From Ampelocalamus luodianensis (Eukaryota > Streptophyta > Magnoliopsida > Poales > Poaceae), in assembly GCA_036346255.1 (NCBI GenBank), contig CM070639.1, positions 4,350,001 through 4,414,000 on the forward strand: a DNA stretch of 64,000 nucleotides, in the 5' to 3' direction. Shown piece by piece: positions 46,198 to 57,699 of this stretch. The translations under genes were made by a program, and so were the position numbers. Numbering within the stretch: position 1 is the first letter of the stretch; each line of letters begins with the position of its first letter. A model generated the notes under the pieces. The model did no database searches. It was not told where the DNA came from and saw nothing but the letters and a program-made list of their open reading frames with translations.

Positions 46198-48385
46198 ATG
46201 TTCTTTTAACAGGTATCCCGATTGGCATTGTTACTGCTATTGCTGCTCCTGCAAGTATTAAGGTGGAATTTGAAGGGAATGGGGGTCATGCTGGAGCAGT
46301 ACTAATGCCCGCAAGGTTATCATCTCCATCCATTTGATTACATTCTTGTTGAAGGGTCTCCACATATATGTATGGTAAATGGGTGTTCTACAGAAATGAT
46401 GCTGGATTGGCGGCAGCTGAGCTGGCATTAGCTGTTGAGAAACATGTTTTGGAATCAGGATCAATTGATACTGTTGCCACTGTTGGTACGTTTGATGAAT
46501 TTGGTTTTATTTTCTAAGTCATATGTACCATTAGTTCATTCATGCCTGTGATGTCGTAATAACCTGTAGTATACGTGGACTAAATATGTGTTCCCCGACA
46601 AATTGATTTGCAGCTGCATGAAGCATGTGTTGATTTCTGGTGAACAGAATGCTTAACCTGCATGTCACCTCCATTTTAGTCTGTATTCATCCCTTCTTGG
46701 ATTATGTCTTCTGATCATACAAAGGAAATGCGCGAATGATGAAATGCATCAAATGCAGAATATGTATTACATTTAGCTAAGCCATGAAACTTGCAACTTT
46801 AAAATATGAAAATATTTTGATATTTAAATAATAGAAAGCGTGAGCATGCTTTTATAATGTTTTACCCCGTTGTAGATTAGATGCTCAATTAGAATATTTG
46901 AGTGCTTTTTTCGTTGCGAAAGGATATTTATGAAGCTAGTGGTCAACCAAGTAACCGCTATCTTCAGAATATGGTCAAAGTATGCTTGCCCACATATTAT
47001 TTTTCACTAACAGATTATTGTCCTGCAGGTATTCTGCAGCTACATCCAGGAGCAATCTACAGCATCCCAAGTAAATCACACCTGGAAATTGGTAAGAGCC
47101 TGTTTCTTTTTAAAGAAATATGATTTTCCTTATGGAAATATGATAATTTTCCAACTAACAAATACCCAATATCCTATGTACAGATGTAAGAGATATTGAT
47201 GAGAAGAGAAGGAATAATGTCATTGAGAAGGTTCACCAGTCTGCAATTGAGATATCAAAGATCCGTGGGGTAGTGCTATCGGAATTCAAGGTCATCAACC
47301 AGGATCCACCTGCTCTGTCTGACAAATCAGTCATTAACGCAATGGAATTTGCTGCAAAACAATTGAGCCTAGAATATAAATTGATGATCAGCAGAGCTTA
47401 TCACGATTCACTCTTCATGGCCAGGTGAAGTACCAGGCCCCAACAGGGATTTCCCCATTGCTGCACTCATTTTTTCCTTGCGAACCAAAATATTCTGGCT
47501 AGCTATCTTTGGAGCATGTTATTTTACTTCATTTCCGATATATAATTTGGTTAGCATTCATTGTGATTACAGTTACTAACATGACTGTCAAGTGTCAACT
47601 AACATGTGCATCTGTCTTTGCTCTGCAGAATATCACCAATGGGTATGATTTTCATTCCCTGTTACAAAGGTCTGTACTCCACTCCTCCACACCAACACTT
47701 CCTGGTGGATAATTAAGATGCTACAATGTTCGAGATAATCTAATATCTGATAACAGTTGAGAAGTACATGCAGTAAGAAAAAAAATGTAAACTAGCAGTG
47801 CAGATCCTGGTGGATATCTAAACAATCCTTTTGAGACATGTCTTAGAAATATTACTTTTGTGTTTTGTTGAAGTACTGTAATTCTTCAGTTTTACAATAC
47901 ACAACCGCTAGCAAAATTAATAAACTACTGCAAAGTAAATGGGTATTGAAGTCATCCTTCTGGTTGCAGGTCACAGCCACAAGCCCGAAGAGCATGTGTC
48001 GCCGGAGAACATGGCGAACGGAGTCAAGGTGCTAGCCCTGACGATGGCCAAATTATCCCTGGAGTGAGCACAGCATGGGGAGGAATCAAGAGCGCAATCG
48101 CCTCGCCGTCGCCGCATCAGGCGTGCATATAAATAAAACCATCATCCATTCATCAGGAATAAGATCTGGATGGGCAGAAAACCCAATGCAACTGTTTCAA
48201 CGAGGAAATGCCATCTGATTTCATCATAACGTGCTACTTTTCCTAGATTGATGGGGGAAAGACTCACTGGAAAGTATGGAGCACTGTATCTAAATGTATC
48301 ATGTGATGCTGGATCTCCTAGATTTTTTAGAGGGAAACAATAGCTAGTTGCCGGCCTGTTCAGAATTTCGCTTCGCAGGAAACAG

Positions 48386-48517
48386 AACAATTCCTTCAAA
48401 ACTCTCATGGATTTACAAACACCTAGAGTAACAATTCCTTCAAAACTCTCATGGATTTACAAACACCTAGAGTAACAATTCCTTCAAAACTCTCATGGAT
48501 TTACAAACACCTAGAGT
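48386..48517. repeat. Three tandem copies of a 44 bp unit
   Basis: The unit begins AACAATTCCTTCAAAACTCT at 48386, 48430 and 48474. The copies are essentially identical, so the expansion is recent. It lies in the short gap between UAH and the renalase-like gene. Confidence 0.95.
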
Positions 48518-49782
48518 ACCTATGGAATCCTGTGTTCCAATTAAATTCTTATTAAGCATCACTTGCATTGCATGCGTTTTGTGTCACAAGATTTCTGCAG
48601 TAAGAGTTTTTTTTTGGCTCTATAATAAGTTTTTTTTTTCTTTTGGAAAAGAAAAGTGAAAGTAAACAGATAACGGCCGGCTTACCCGCTGCCGTTCCCG
48701 CGTTTCGTCAAGCACCTGCAAGGCTGCAATGCCACCGTCTCCACCTCTCCTCCGCTCACGGTGTCCCGCTTCGCCGCGGCGGTGGTCGCCACCAACGGTG
48801 GCAGCGAGCGTCCGCCGAGGGCCCCCCGTGGTGCCGGCGTGGTATGCCTGGGTTCTCGTGGCGGTCAGCCATCAAGAAGAGCTTCCACCAGGAGCACGTG
48901 GTCTTCTCCACCCCAGTGCCCCCTGACCCCTCCGTCGCTGTCATCGGCGGCGGCGCCTCCGGCCTCGCCTGCGCCGCAGCCTTCGCCGCCCGCGGCGTCC
49001 GAGCCGTCGTCTTCGACACGGTTCGCCCCCTCCCGGCTCCCTCGCTCGCTCAGTCCCACAGGCAGCAACACAAGCGCGAGACTCACTTCCTTGCTCGCCG
49101 CTAATGCAGGGGATGCGCGGCTTAGGGGGGAGGATGGCGACCAGAACGATGGACGGCGGCGGCGAGCAGCTGGTATTTGATCACGCGGTGCAGTTCTTCG
49201 CCGCGAGCGATGAGAGGTTCCAGAAGCTGGTCGAGGAGTGGATCGAGAAAGGGCTGGTCCGTGAATGGAGAGGCTTGATCGGTGAACTCGAGGCTGGTGG
49301 CCATTTCAGGCCTGTACCTTCCTCGACGCGGAGGTACATTGGCGTGAACGGGATGCGCCCGCTTGCGGATGCAATGCTGCCTGAGGTATAAAAAAATCTA
49401 TCAAATTATCCCAAATGCAAGCTCCATGTAGCATGAAGTGATTCATCGCAGTTAGTTACTTGAACCATGGTTTCATTGGTTTGCCAAACCATTGCAGGAG
49501 CATATCCCACTGTAGCTAATATTAATCTGATTTTGTTGTCAGAGTTCAATCGATCTAGCATGAAGTGTGACTCAATCATTCACCTACTGAACTTTTGATT
49601 ACTGTCATTTTCTTGGCTGCTTATTTTGATGTGAGTTGCATGCCAAACTGTGCAGAATGACATGATTGAAGTTGTATGTCCTTATTGGATAGGCAAGCTT
49701 GAGTCGTTCAATGGCCTATGGCGCTTGTTTGAGAATGAAAATCCCCATGGTCAATATGATGCAATTGTAATAGCACATAATG

Positions 49783-50390
49783 GTCGGTGCAAATTTCTTT
49801 CCGATATTGTTTCTCTTTAAGCTCTTTTATATGCTTCACTTTGCTCATTTTCTTTTAAGTTGAAACGGCAAAGTTTAGAAACTCGTCCTTTTCCAATCTG
49901 GCCCTCTTTAAATAGGAAAACCTAAATGCTCATATTATGAAGTAAATTAACATAATAGTAAAAACAAATTGCTTATGCATCGCATTGGTGTGATTTATGT
50001 TTAATTTCTTATGTCATATTCATATATCAGCAATTAGTACTCATTTAGCTAAATAACAGTAAAGTGTATATCTTTTGTTGCCAAATCGGAAAATAAATTG
50101 TGTTTTGAGTTCCATCGAGAGATTTCCATAGGAACTTCCTTCTTGTACTTAACCAGGATGGCTGTAGCACTAGCATGTTTTTTTTCCTTCTAACAGTTTA
50201 TGAATCAGTATAGAAAGACGAAAATGATAAGATTTTTTACCACAAGAACAATAGAGAGATCACAGAAAGCACGAAAGGAGGAACGTAGTATGAACCATTG
50301 GCAAGACCGGATGTGTATTTTGTTTATGTAATATTATCTCTTGTGCTTATGGAACTCATCTTTTTTTTTTACAAGTACACCATATTTGTA
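49783..50390. other. Left part of renalase-like intron 3
   Basis: AT-rich intron-like DNA without a gene. The left edge of the inserted PMD/MULE element lies somewhere between here and 50900, but I cannot place it. Confidence 0.4.
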
Positions 50391-50645
50391 GTCGAACTCT
50401 GTAGTACATATTTTGAGTTGATTAGCGACGTAGAATTGCGACTATAGCGACATAGAATTGAGTAGGTTACATAAATTTAGTCGAACATGTGCAGTACATA
50501 TTTTGAGTTGTGTAGCGACATAGAAATGCGACAATAGCGATATAGAATCGAATAGGTTACATAAATGTAGCCGAACTGTATAGTACATATTTTGAGTTGG
50601 ACATAAAATTGCGACAATAGCGACATAGAATTGAGTATGGCGCTG
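50391..50645. repeat. Tandem array, about three copies of an 89-90 bp unit
   Basis: Units start GTCGAAC/GCCGAAC at 50391, 50480 and 50570. Each contains AGTACATATTTTGAGTTG and GCGACWATAGCGAYATAGAAT. The third is shorter and ends at GGCGCTGGTTGACCGCT, a phrase that also occurs in the PMD exon at about 51280, so template switching is possible. Confidence 0.8.
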
Positions 50646-50900
50646 GTTGACCGCTGTAGTAACATAATTGATGCACGATACTTTTTTGATTTGTGAGAAA
50701 AACACGGAGTAGCTGTTTAGGTCTAAAAAACAATGAGAATATTTGTGTGCGGTTATTAGTTGTGTTAGCGCGCGGTCAATATCCTGTTAGTACGCTGTTA
50801 TTAGTTGTATTAGTGCGCGATCAATTTCGTAGTTGCTACATAGGCTATGTAAAGATGCATGGAAAAAATATGAACTTTCTATCTTGCTGCATTTTCAGGT

Positions 50901-52885
50901 ATGGCCGACGCGAGTGAGTACGAGTTGCTTGACCCAGTGATTGACCAGCGTCACCGTAGCCGCCTCAGTACCGTGCTCCCTCCAGAGGGCGAGGCGCCGA
51001 TAGAGCTAGGGGCGTTTCGGCTACGCACCCCCATCAGGGCATGGAGGCTGCACCGAGACTGGATTCCGAGGTACGTGAAGTTGTGTCCTTCATGCACTCA
51101 ATGGCGGTCTGATTATTTTGCGTTGACTCCTGTTTGTGCTTAATCGTTTGGACGCAGGTTGAGAGCGGCAGGCCTCCTTCCACTCGCGAGGATGGTGGAG
51201 GCGACGGTGGAGGACGATCAGGACCAGCGTGGCCGGTCGTTACGTCTAGGCGTTCCGCACGGCCGCCCCTACCGACGGCGCTGGTTGACCGCTGGAGGCC
51301 AGAGACCCACACGTTCCATCTCCCGTGCGGGGAGATGACGCCGACGCTGCAGGATGTGAGCTACCTCACCGGGTTGCCCTGCGCAGGCGCTCCGATGGTG
51401 GCGCACGACGTCCCCGCCACGTGGCGCACGGACCTCTTAGCCAGGTTCCGCGATATCCTGCCGCCAGCAAAGACGCACGCCGAGTTCAAGCACGCGCACG
51501 CCCACGCCGAAGTGGATCGCGATTCACGTAAGTGTTTTCCTAACTATTTTTCTCGTAACAATTCGTTTGTGAACCCCGCGGCGCACGTGTCTTCTTGCAC
51601 CGAGCGTATGGTCGCGACGCGCGCCGTCATCGCATACGAGGCACTTCGAGGCCTACCTGCGTGGTTGTTCGGGTGGGTGATGTTCACGAGCTCCCACGAC
51701 GGCGGCGTGGACAAGCACTACATCGTGACGCGCGGAGGTGGCGAGTCACCGATCGAGCGGATCCCGCGAAGACGCGTGGGGTCCGGCCGCTGTTGTGCGC
51801 GCGACGCATCGCGACCGCGGCGGCGCGTGCGGCGTTGGCGTGACGACGCCATCCTCTCGGATGCCCGCTCCATCGCTGCGGTGTGGTCGTTGGAGCGTTT
51901 CGGATCGGACGACCACATGTGGACTTGAGAGCGCACGGGGCGGCTTATACGCCCCGCAGGCGACTGGACCGGCGACCATGGGCACTTTGTGGTGCCGCCG
52001 ACGTTAGTTTCGTAATCATTTGTTATTTTCATTTTGCGATCGTTATTCTCGTGTGCTAAGTTTGCGATGTTGTATTGCACAGTCACCTTCACGCCGATTA
52101 CCTCGCAGGCTCCTACCGAGTACGTTGCGATGTTCGATCACCGACCGACGGCCGCGTCATCCGACCCCGTCATGATGACGCCGGGTGATGGCGCGCGCCC
52201 AACGGCCGATGCGCCGGTGCGTGCGGCACGCGAGACTACGTGTCTTGGTACACGCGAGTGCCTTGGTGCACGACATCTTCGTGGAGGAGTACGGATACAC
52301 GGGTCATGCGCGCCGATTCGATGCGACAGAGGTCCCGGCCCCTTGGGGAGGCGGTGCGGGCACGACACGCGTAAGTTCACTATGTGTTACAATATGTGTT
52401 ACAATATGTGTTACATCGCAACCAAATATTTTTCTTGCCGCCCACGGTACACTAGGAAGGAGTTCAGGCACGATGTCCTCGTCGGACAGATGGCCCCTTG
52501 GGTGGCCGATTGGAGTGCGCGCACGAGACCCTCGTCGAGGTTACGGACGAGGCCTACGACCCAGACGCATAAGCACTACATGGAGTGGTACTCGGCTCGG
52601 ACGAGGCTACGTTGCGTCCGGTCGTGGTCGACCGCCGACATGTGGTCGCGACGTCCGACACGCACTCCCACCCACCGACTCGCTTCCACCGCAACGCACG
52701 CGACCGAATATTACATATTTCATATTTAATTTGACATACTTACGTGTACAACTTCATGATTACATGCGGTGGATCTTCACCGGAGGTCGTCGAGATGGTA
52801 GACTCGCGCAAAGACATGGCAATGTCGGGAGATCGAGGGCTCTGCGCACAGATCGGGGAGGCAAGAAGACGCGGAGTGCGGATCG
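50901..52885 (+). pseudogene. Plant mobile domain gene, copy C
   Basis: Exon 1 (50901-51071) encodes MADASEYELLDPVIDQRHRS and GEAPIELGAFRLRTPIRAWR. Exon 2 (about 51157-51530) has LVDRWRPETHTFHLPCGEMT and PTLQDVSYLTGLPCAG, the PMD signature, but its start needs another frame. Later exons keep FGWVMFTSSHDGGVDKHY (about 51675-51720), WSLERFGSDDHMWT (51928), a PITSQ block and a MAPWVADWSA block (about 52490). The last recognisable PMD exon (about 52770-52885) ends in ARRRGVRIAI and then switches to transposase sequence. No single frame gives a whole protein. Confidence 0.75.
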
Positions 52886-52889
52886 CGAT

Positions 52890-54898
52890 CGCTCCCATGT
52901 ACCATGGGAGTACGCGACGAGCGAGGTCAGACTAGGAGCTACGTACAAATGCAAGGAGGTCGTGCAAGATGCGGTCAAATTCTGGGCATTGTCGGTTCGA
53001 CGCACATTCACCGTCGTCAAGTCTACCCCAAGATGCTACGACGTGAAGTGCGGCATTGAGGATGCCCTGGCGCTGCACGCTTTTCACCAAGTGGGATACC
53101 TCGGAAGTGCTCCATAGTGGTCCCTCACACATGCGTCGTCGCTGAGTCAGCGCAGTCCCACCGGAACTTGTCATCAGGCTTCATTGCCAATCTCATGTAC
53201 GGTGAGATCGTGGACAACCTAGATTTCGAGCCACGATCCATCATTCGCCATTGAGGCAAGGTTCCGAGACACTATCGCCTATGTCAAGGCTTGGAGGGCA
53301 AAGCGAAGGCATTGGAATCAAGGTTCAGACGCTCGAGGATTCCTACCACAACCTCCTTGGGCAACTCCGAGTCATACAAGACAGAATCCGGCACTTATGT
53401 CGACATTCAAGACGCCACGCATCCGGTGGCCTAATAAGAGAGTACTACAACGAGCATTCTTCGCGTTTGGTCCATGCATCAATGCATTCCAAGATCTGTC
53501 GTCCAATCTTGTGTATCGATGGCACATTCCCGATGGCGGTACAAGGGCGACATCGACCGCAATAGCGCGACGGAAACAATCAAGTTCTTCCGTGGCATTC
53601 GCTTCGTTGAAAGCGAGAATACTGAGCCGTGGTCGTGGTTCTTGAAGAATGTGAGGATTTACAGTGCAGACCGTCCCAACGTATGCCTCATACATAAGCA
53701 AGACGCGGGCTGCTGCGTGCAATAACACAGCTACAGATGCGGAGAGAACGTTCCACTTCCATGGCCGGATCTACAGAGCAGGTGGTGCATGAGGCACTTG
53801 GGTGCAAACTTCTATAAGCAGTTCCACAACAAGGACTTGATGAACATGTTCAAACGCCTGTGCAACCAGAACCAGCAGCGTAAGTTCGACACACTCTGGA
53901 AGATTCTGGACGACCGGACAAAACCCACAGAAGGGAGGCATCGACACGGGCCGCCCCAAGCGCCAACCAGGCCCCCCAAGCATTGCCACAGCTACCCACA
54001 GACGCTCCTAGTGTCACGAGGAAGACTGGGGCACAGGTCAAAAGCTTCTCAGACTGGATTGAGCACGAGCCTAAGGAGAAGTGGTCGCCTTTGCATGACA
54101 GGTGGTGCTCGACACGGTATCATGACAACCAACCTAGCCGAGGTCTACAACAGGTCATGCGCGGCGCCAGTGCCTCCTTTGGTTGGTATTGTGGAGGCAA
54201 TTCTCGCGATACCACAAACTACTTTGTTAACAGATGCAAAGAATGCGTCGCTCACCATGACAAATGACAGAGTACTCTACTCCGCCATAATCACCGCATA
54301 CATGGAGGAAAAGAGCAAGAAGGGTGAGATGCACCGGGCATTCAAGATGGGCACGAGGGAGCTTCGCTTCGAGATAATGTGCGAGGATAAAGGCGTCGCG
54401 GGACTAACCGCGAGAGGATCACCCATGAGTGCACGCTACGCCGCAAAGCTGCGTTTGCACTTGTAACAAGCCCTTCTTCTTCGCATAGGCCCTGCTCCCA
54501 TGTCATGGCCGCCTGTTCGACGGTGGCGCAGCATCCCGGTCAGTACCTCTCTCACTATTTCACCAAGGAGGCGGTGATGCAAACATGGAGTGGAGAGATG
54601 TATGGTTACGCCGTTGTTGGCCATTTCACCGCCATCCATCCCGGGAGCAACTAATGGGGCGCGGACATTGGTAGGCTCAAGGAAAGGTTGGCGGCGGCAG
54701 TGCACGACGATCGAGAACGATATGGACGAGGCAGAAGCCGGACGTCGCACGAAGAAGTGCTCCATTTGCAGGGAGTCTGGCCACACCTTCAAGACATGCC
54801 CCACGCGAAATACTCAGGACCAAGGAGACATCGGCATTCCGGACGTCACCACGGGGACCTCGTCCGGTGCCCCGACTAGAGGCAGTCCACATGGGTGA
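52890..54898 (+). pseudogene. MULE transposase gene, copy C
   Basis: The gene enters at HVPWEYATSEVRLGATYKC (about 52892), followed by the MuDR DNA-binding-like block (AVKFWALSVRRTFTVVKST, DVKCGIED). The transposase core, in several frames, includes RPILCIDGTFP (first DDE Asp, about 53500), a VRIYSADRPNVCLIHKQDAG block, and NMFKRLCNQNQQRKFDTLWK (about 53850). The C-terminus has TNLAEVYNRSCAAPVPPLVG (about 54125) and the zinc knuckle CSICRESGHTFKTC (54760-54801; C-X2-C-X4-H-X4-C), a standard MULE ending. Frameshifts are frequent. Copy A is its homologue and lacks this end in the window. Confidence 0.8.
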
Positions 54899-55015
54899 CG
54901 TTGACGTCGCGACCACGACAAAAATATTATTATCAATGTTGTCAATTATCATTTTAGTTAAGTGTTATGACATTCTTCTGCAAGTTCTCTAATATCATAG
55001 TACGAATTCCCGATC

Positions 55016-55400
55016 GAATGGCAATATCACTTATCTTCCTTTTTACGAATCGTTCATACCTCAAACTCCCTCGCTAAATTCTCCGAAAATTAACCGTAGT
55101 AGAACAACATACGATGATGATAAAATGTTATTACGAGTCTAAATGATTTCGCATCGTTTAAAATTTATGAAAATCACAAACCGCCTAAGTGAAATAGGAA
55201 AATAAGGGTTGGGAATGGCAATATCACTTATCTTCCTTTTTGAATCGTTCATACCTCAAACGCCCTCGCTAAATTCTCTGAAAATTAACCGTAGTAGAAC
55301 AACATACGATGATGATAAAATGTTATTACGAGTCCAACGATTTCGCATCGTTTAAAATGTATGAAAATCACAAAGCGCCTAAGTGAAATAGGGAAAATCA
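55016..55400. repeat. 197 bp tandem duplication at the 3' side of copy C
   Basis: GAATGGCAATATCACTTATC at 55016 recurs at 55213. The two units are over 90% alike with small indels. They lie in the noncoding tail between the transposase and the terminus. Confidence 0.9.
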
Positions 55401-55420
55401 AAAGCGGCTAGGGTTGGGAA

Positions 55421-55637
55421 TGAATCGCCGATTCAATCGGCGATATAGTCTGCCGCCGATTCAATCTGGCGATTCATTCCCTCAATCGGCGACATGGGGG
55501 ATAGGTCCCGCCGCCGATTGAACCGGCGACAGAATGAATCGCGATTCAATCAAGCACAGAGGCACATTTTTGTAATTTTTTTAAACGGCTATTTATTTTT
55601 GTAAATATCTTTAAAAATAATATTATTTAAAAAAAAT
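55421..55637. repeat. Palindrome cluster and AT-rich terminus, copy 3
   Basis: AATCGCCGATTCAATCGGCGAT (55423-55444) is a near-perfect palindrome, followed by CCGCCGATTCAATCTGGCG and CGCCGATTGAACCGGCGACA. The shared AT-rich tail runs from 55565 to 55637. The inside-to-outside order matches 7559-7747, although that copy borders the other end of its element, as expected for terminal inverted repeats. Confidence 0.65.
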
Positions 55638-56070
55638 CCTTCTTTTACTGACTGATCAGGGAAATGTGCCAACCGTCTGCTCTTTACATCGGGTCTACCA
55701 CTACTGGCAAAACAAATGAAGGTTCTTTCATGCCCTCTTGGACAAGTTTGGAACTGAACTCATGAGACATGAGATATATCTCTTTCTTCCAAGTTCTTAC
55801 TGAGTTTCATGCCCTCTATGTTCAGAGACTAGAGCTGAGTTCTGTCTGGGCACTCCTTGCGGCATTCCAAGATCCTCTTCCAATCCCGCATAATGATTCT
55901 TATGGAACATTTGAAGGAGCATTTGTGAGAGATGTTGATTCGCTCTCTTGGATGGCCAACAATACTCAGAAACGTTTCCCTTTGCAAACCGGCAGATCTC
56001 AGTGCTGGACATTTTTCAGCACTGCTCCTTATTGAAGAAGAAACAAAGTTCCACAGCTGGCTTATTTGCT

Positions 56071-56355
56071 GAAGTTGTTCATAATTTTTTTTGTTGTATC
56101 ATTTGGTTGCACCACACAATATCACGGTTAATTGAAAGACTACAGATCAAGATGAAGTTTCCAAGCATTTTCACCTTTTTAGTTGAGTTCTCTAATGTGT
56201 TGTATCATTTGGTTGCACCACACAATATCCCAAAGGAAAATATCATCTTGAAGTTGTTCATAATTTTTTTTGTCGTATCATTTGGTTGCACCACACAATA
56301 TCACGATTAATTGAAAGACTACAGATCAAGATGAAGTTTCCAAGCCTTTTCACCT
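56071..56355. repeat. Direct duplication in the damaged renalase-like gene
   Basis: GAAGTTGTTCATAATTTTTT at 56071 recurs at 56250. About 105 bp match closely, with a further 30 bp copy of the core (TTGTATCATTTGGTTGCACC) at about 56200. This follows exon 5 and precedes the GC-rich insert. Confidence 0.8.
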
Positions 56356-57135
56356 GCCGTCGCCGCTTCCTCTGCCTCTTCTCTGCCCGAATCTGCCGAG
56401 CTCGCCCCGAAGTTGCGCCTCCTTGCCCGGATCCGGTTTCTCCACCGACACCTTTGCGCCATCTGGGGTCGCTGCCGCCTCAGCTCTCCCCCGAGCCTCC
56501 CAAGGCCCCTGAGCTTGAGATCCAGGAAGGAAGAGGCTCGATTAGAGGGAAAAGAGAGGAGGGAGCCACCTCCAATGGCGGCTTCGGGGGAGTGACGTCG
56601 ATGAAGGGTGGGTCCGGCACCGGTGCCACCTCCACAACCCGATCCGCGTCGCCCGAGCCTCCCGAGCTCCTCTGCTCGAGCTCCTGGCTGTGCCTTACTT
56701 GGATCCAGGTCTCTCCGGCGTCGCCGCCGTCGGATCCCGCCGCTCGCGAGCTCAGCGCGGGGGAGAAGGAGCCCAAGGAAGCGACGACCGCTAAGCCGCG
56801 CCGCTGGCTCCGCGCTTTTCACGTGCGCACGCGCACCGCCACCGGATGGTGGAGAACAGGGGGAGGGAATCCCTAATCCTCCCCTGTGCCTCCTTTTCTA
56901 ATGGGCCGATGGGTTACGGCCCAAAATCGAGAGAGAAAAAAACTATTGCTGCTATAATTCGCTGCCTTTGAGTATTTTCTTTTGAGTCTTCCGTTTGTGT
57001 CCATCCAAGTCCGTAGCATCTCTCTCTTTGAGTTCGTCAAAGTCGTACAAGTCCACAAATCCTTGTTAGTCAGCCGATTGCTTTGCTAGCCACGATTCAT
57101 CCTCTTAGATTGAATGTGGTCATCTCCTTTCTTTT
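56356..57135 (-). other. GC-rich insert, possible captured promoter and first exon
   Basis: Homology to the duplicated intron DNA stops at 56355 and a GC-rich block (to about 56880) begins. A minus-strand frame (56822-56319) and plus-strand frames are open together. Just outside, near 56899-56925, are ATGGGCCGATGGG and GGCCCA, the TGGGCC-type elements of plant housekeeping promoters. I recognise no protein. The remaining 250 bp look like promoter-proximal or intron sequence. Confidence 0.35.
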
Positions 57136-57699
57136 GCATGTGAAGAATTTAGACCCGTCATTATGAGTTAATAGAGTATTTTGGTTATTAATAATAAATC
57201 CATTTGTGAGACTAACACTCCTATTGTTGTACCTATCGTTTAGTCTCAACTGGATACAAAGGTGAAAATCAAAGAGGTATGCATTCGACATTATATTCCT
57301 ATATCTTGTTGCATTTATCGGATCCAAAATATAGGTTGAACTCCACTAAAAGGTTAACTTGAATATGTGCATATGTTCTTATTACACATTTATGTATGCA
57401 CACACTTAGGGGGAGTTCACTCTATGTTTTGTGGTTTCATTAGTATTGATATATATTCCTTTTTCCACATATTGGGGATCTCTACCTTGAAACATATCCT
57501 TGAGTATATAAAATTTGTGTAGTTCATATATACTCATATTTATCTACATTCAATTATTTGCAATTGAAGTGATTATCATCAATTACGAAAGAGGGAAAGA
57601 TTGAAGTATCTTGTCCCACCATTACGAGTTAATGATATGTTATGGTAATTAATGACAATCATTTTGTGGAACTAATATTTTCCATGAGTTGGATGAATA

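Larger units (their letters stand above)
34686..48067 (+). pseudogene. UAH: Ureidoglycolate amidohydrolase gene, split by retroelements, central exons not found
   Basis: UAH is an M20-family metallohydrolase that converts ureidoglycolate to glyoxylate, ammonia and CO2 in the ER, at the end of purine breakdown. Exons seen: 34686-34871 (hydrophobic signal peptide LLLLVLLIGTAAVAA, then MEEFAGFP), 34999-35084 (ELASFSDSPALSVTRVLYSD), 45659-45745 (VIMFTSEEPTRFGISCLG), 45869-46071 (AFIELHIEQGPILEKEG), 46213-46315 (VEFEGNGGHAGAVLMPAR), 46394-46485, 47029-47091, 47184-47424 (ISRAYHDSLFMAR), 47629-47669 and 47970-48067 (NGVKVLALTMAKLSLE, stop). All visible junctions are GT/AG and in phase. Between 35084 and 45659 only transposon sequence is visible. 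The exon(s) with the first metal ligands (family GSHVDAIP and GKYDG) are not seen, so activity should be lost. If I overlooked them, the gene would have very long introns. Confidence 0.85.
50901..55637 (+). mobile_element. PMD/MULE element, copy C, inserted in renalase-like intron 3
   Basis: It contains a PMD gene followed directly by a MULE transposase gene on the same strand, and ends in the palindrome/AT terminus at 55637. The next 22 bp (55638-55659) are the intron 3 polypyrimidine tract and acceptor of the host gene. The left edge is not resolved; no inverted copy of the right terminus was found near 50.3-50.9 kb, so it may be deleted. Compared with 1-7747 it lacks the GRF-like gene and the internal palindrome block. 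Confidence 0.7.
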
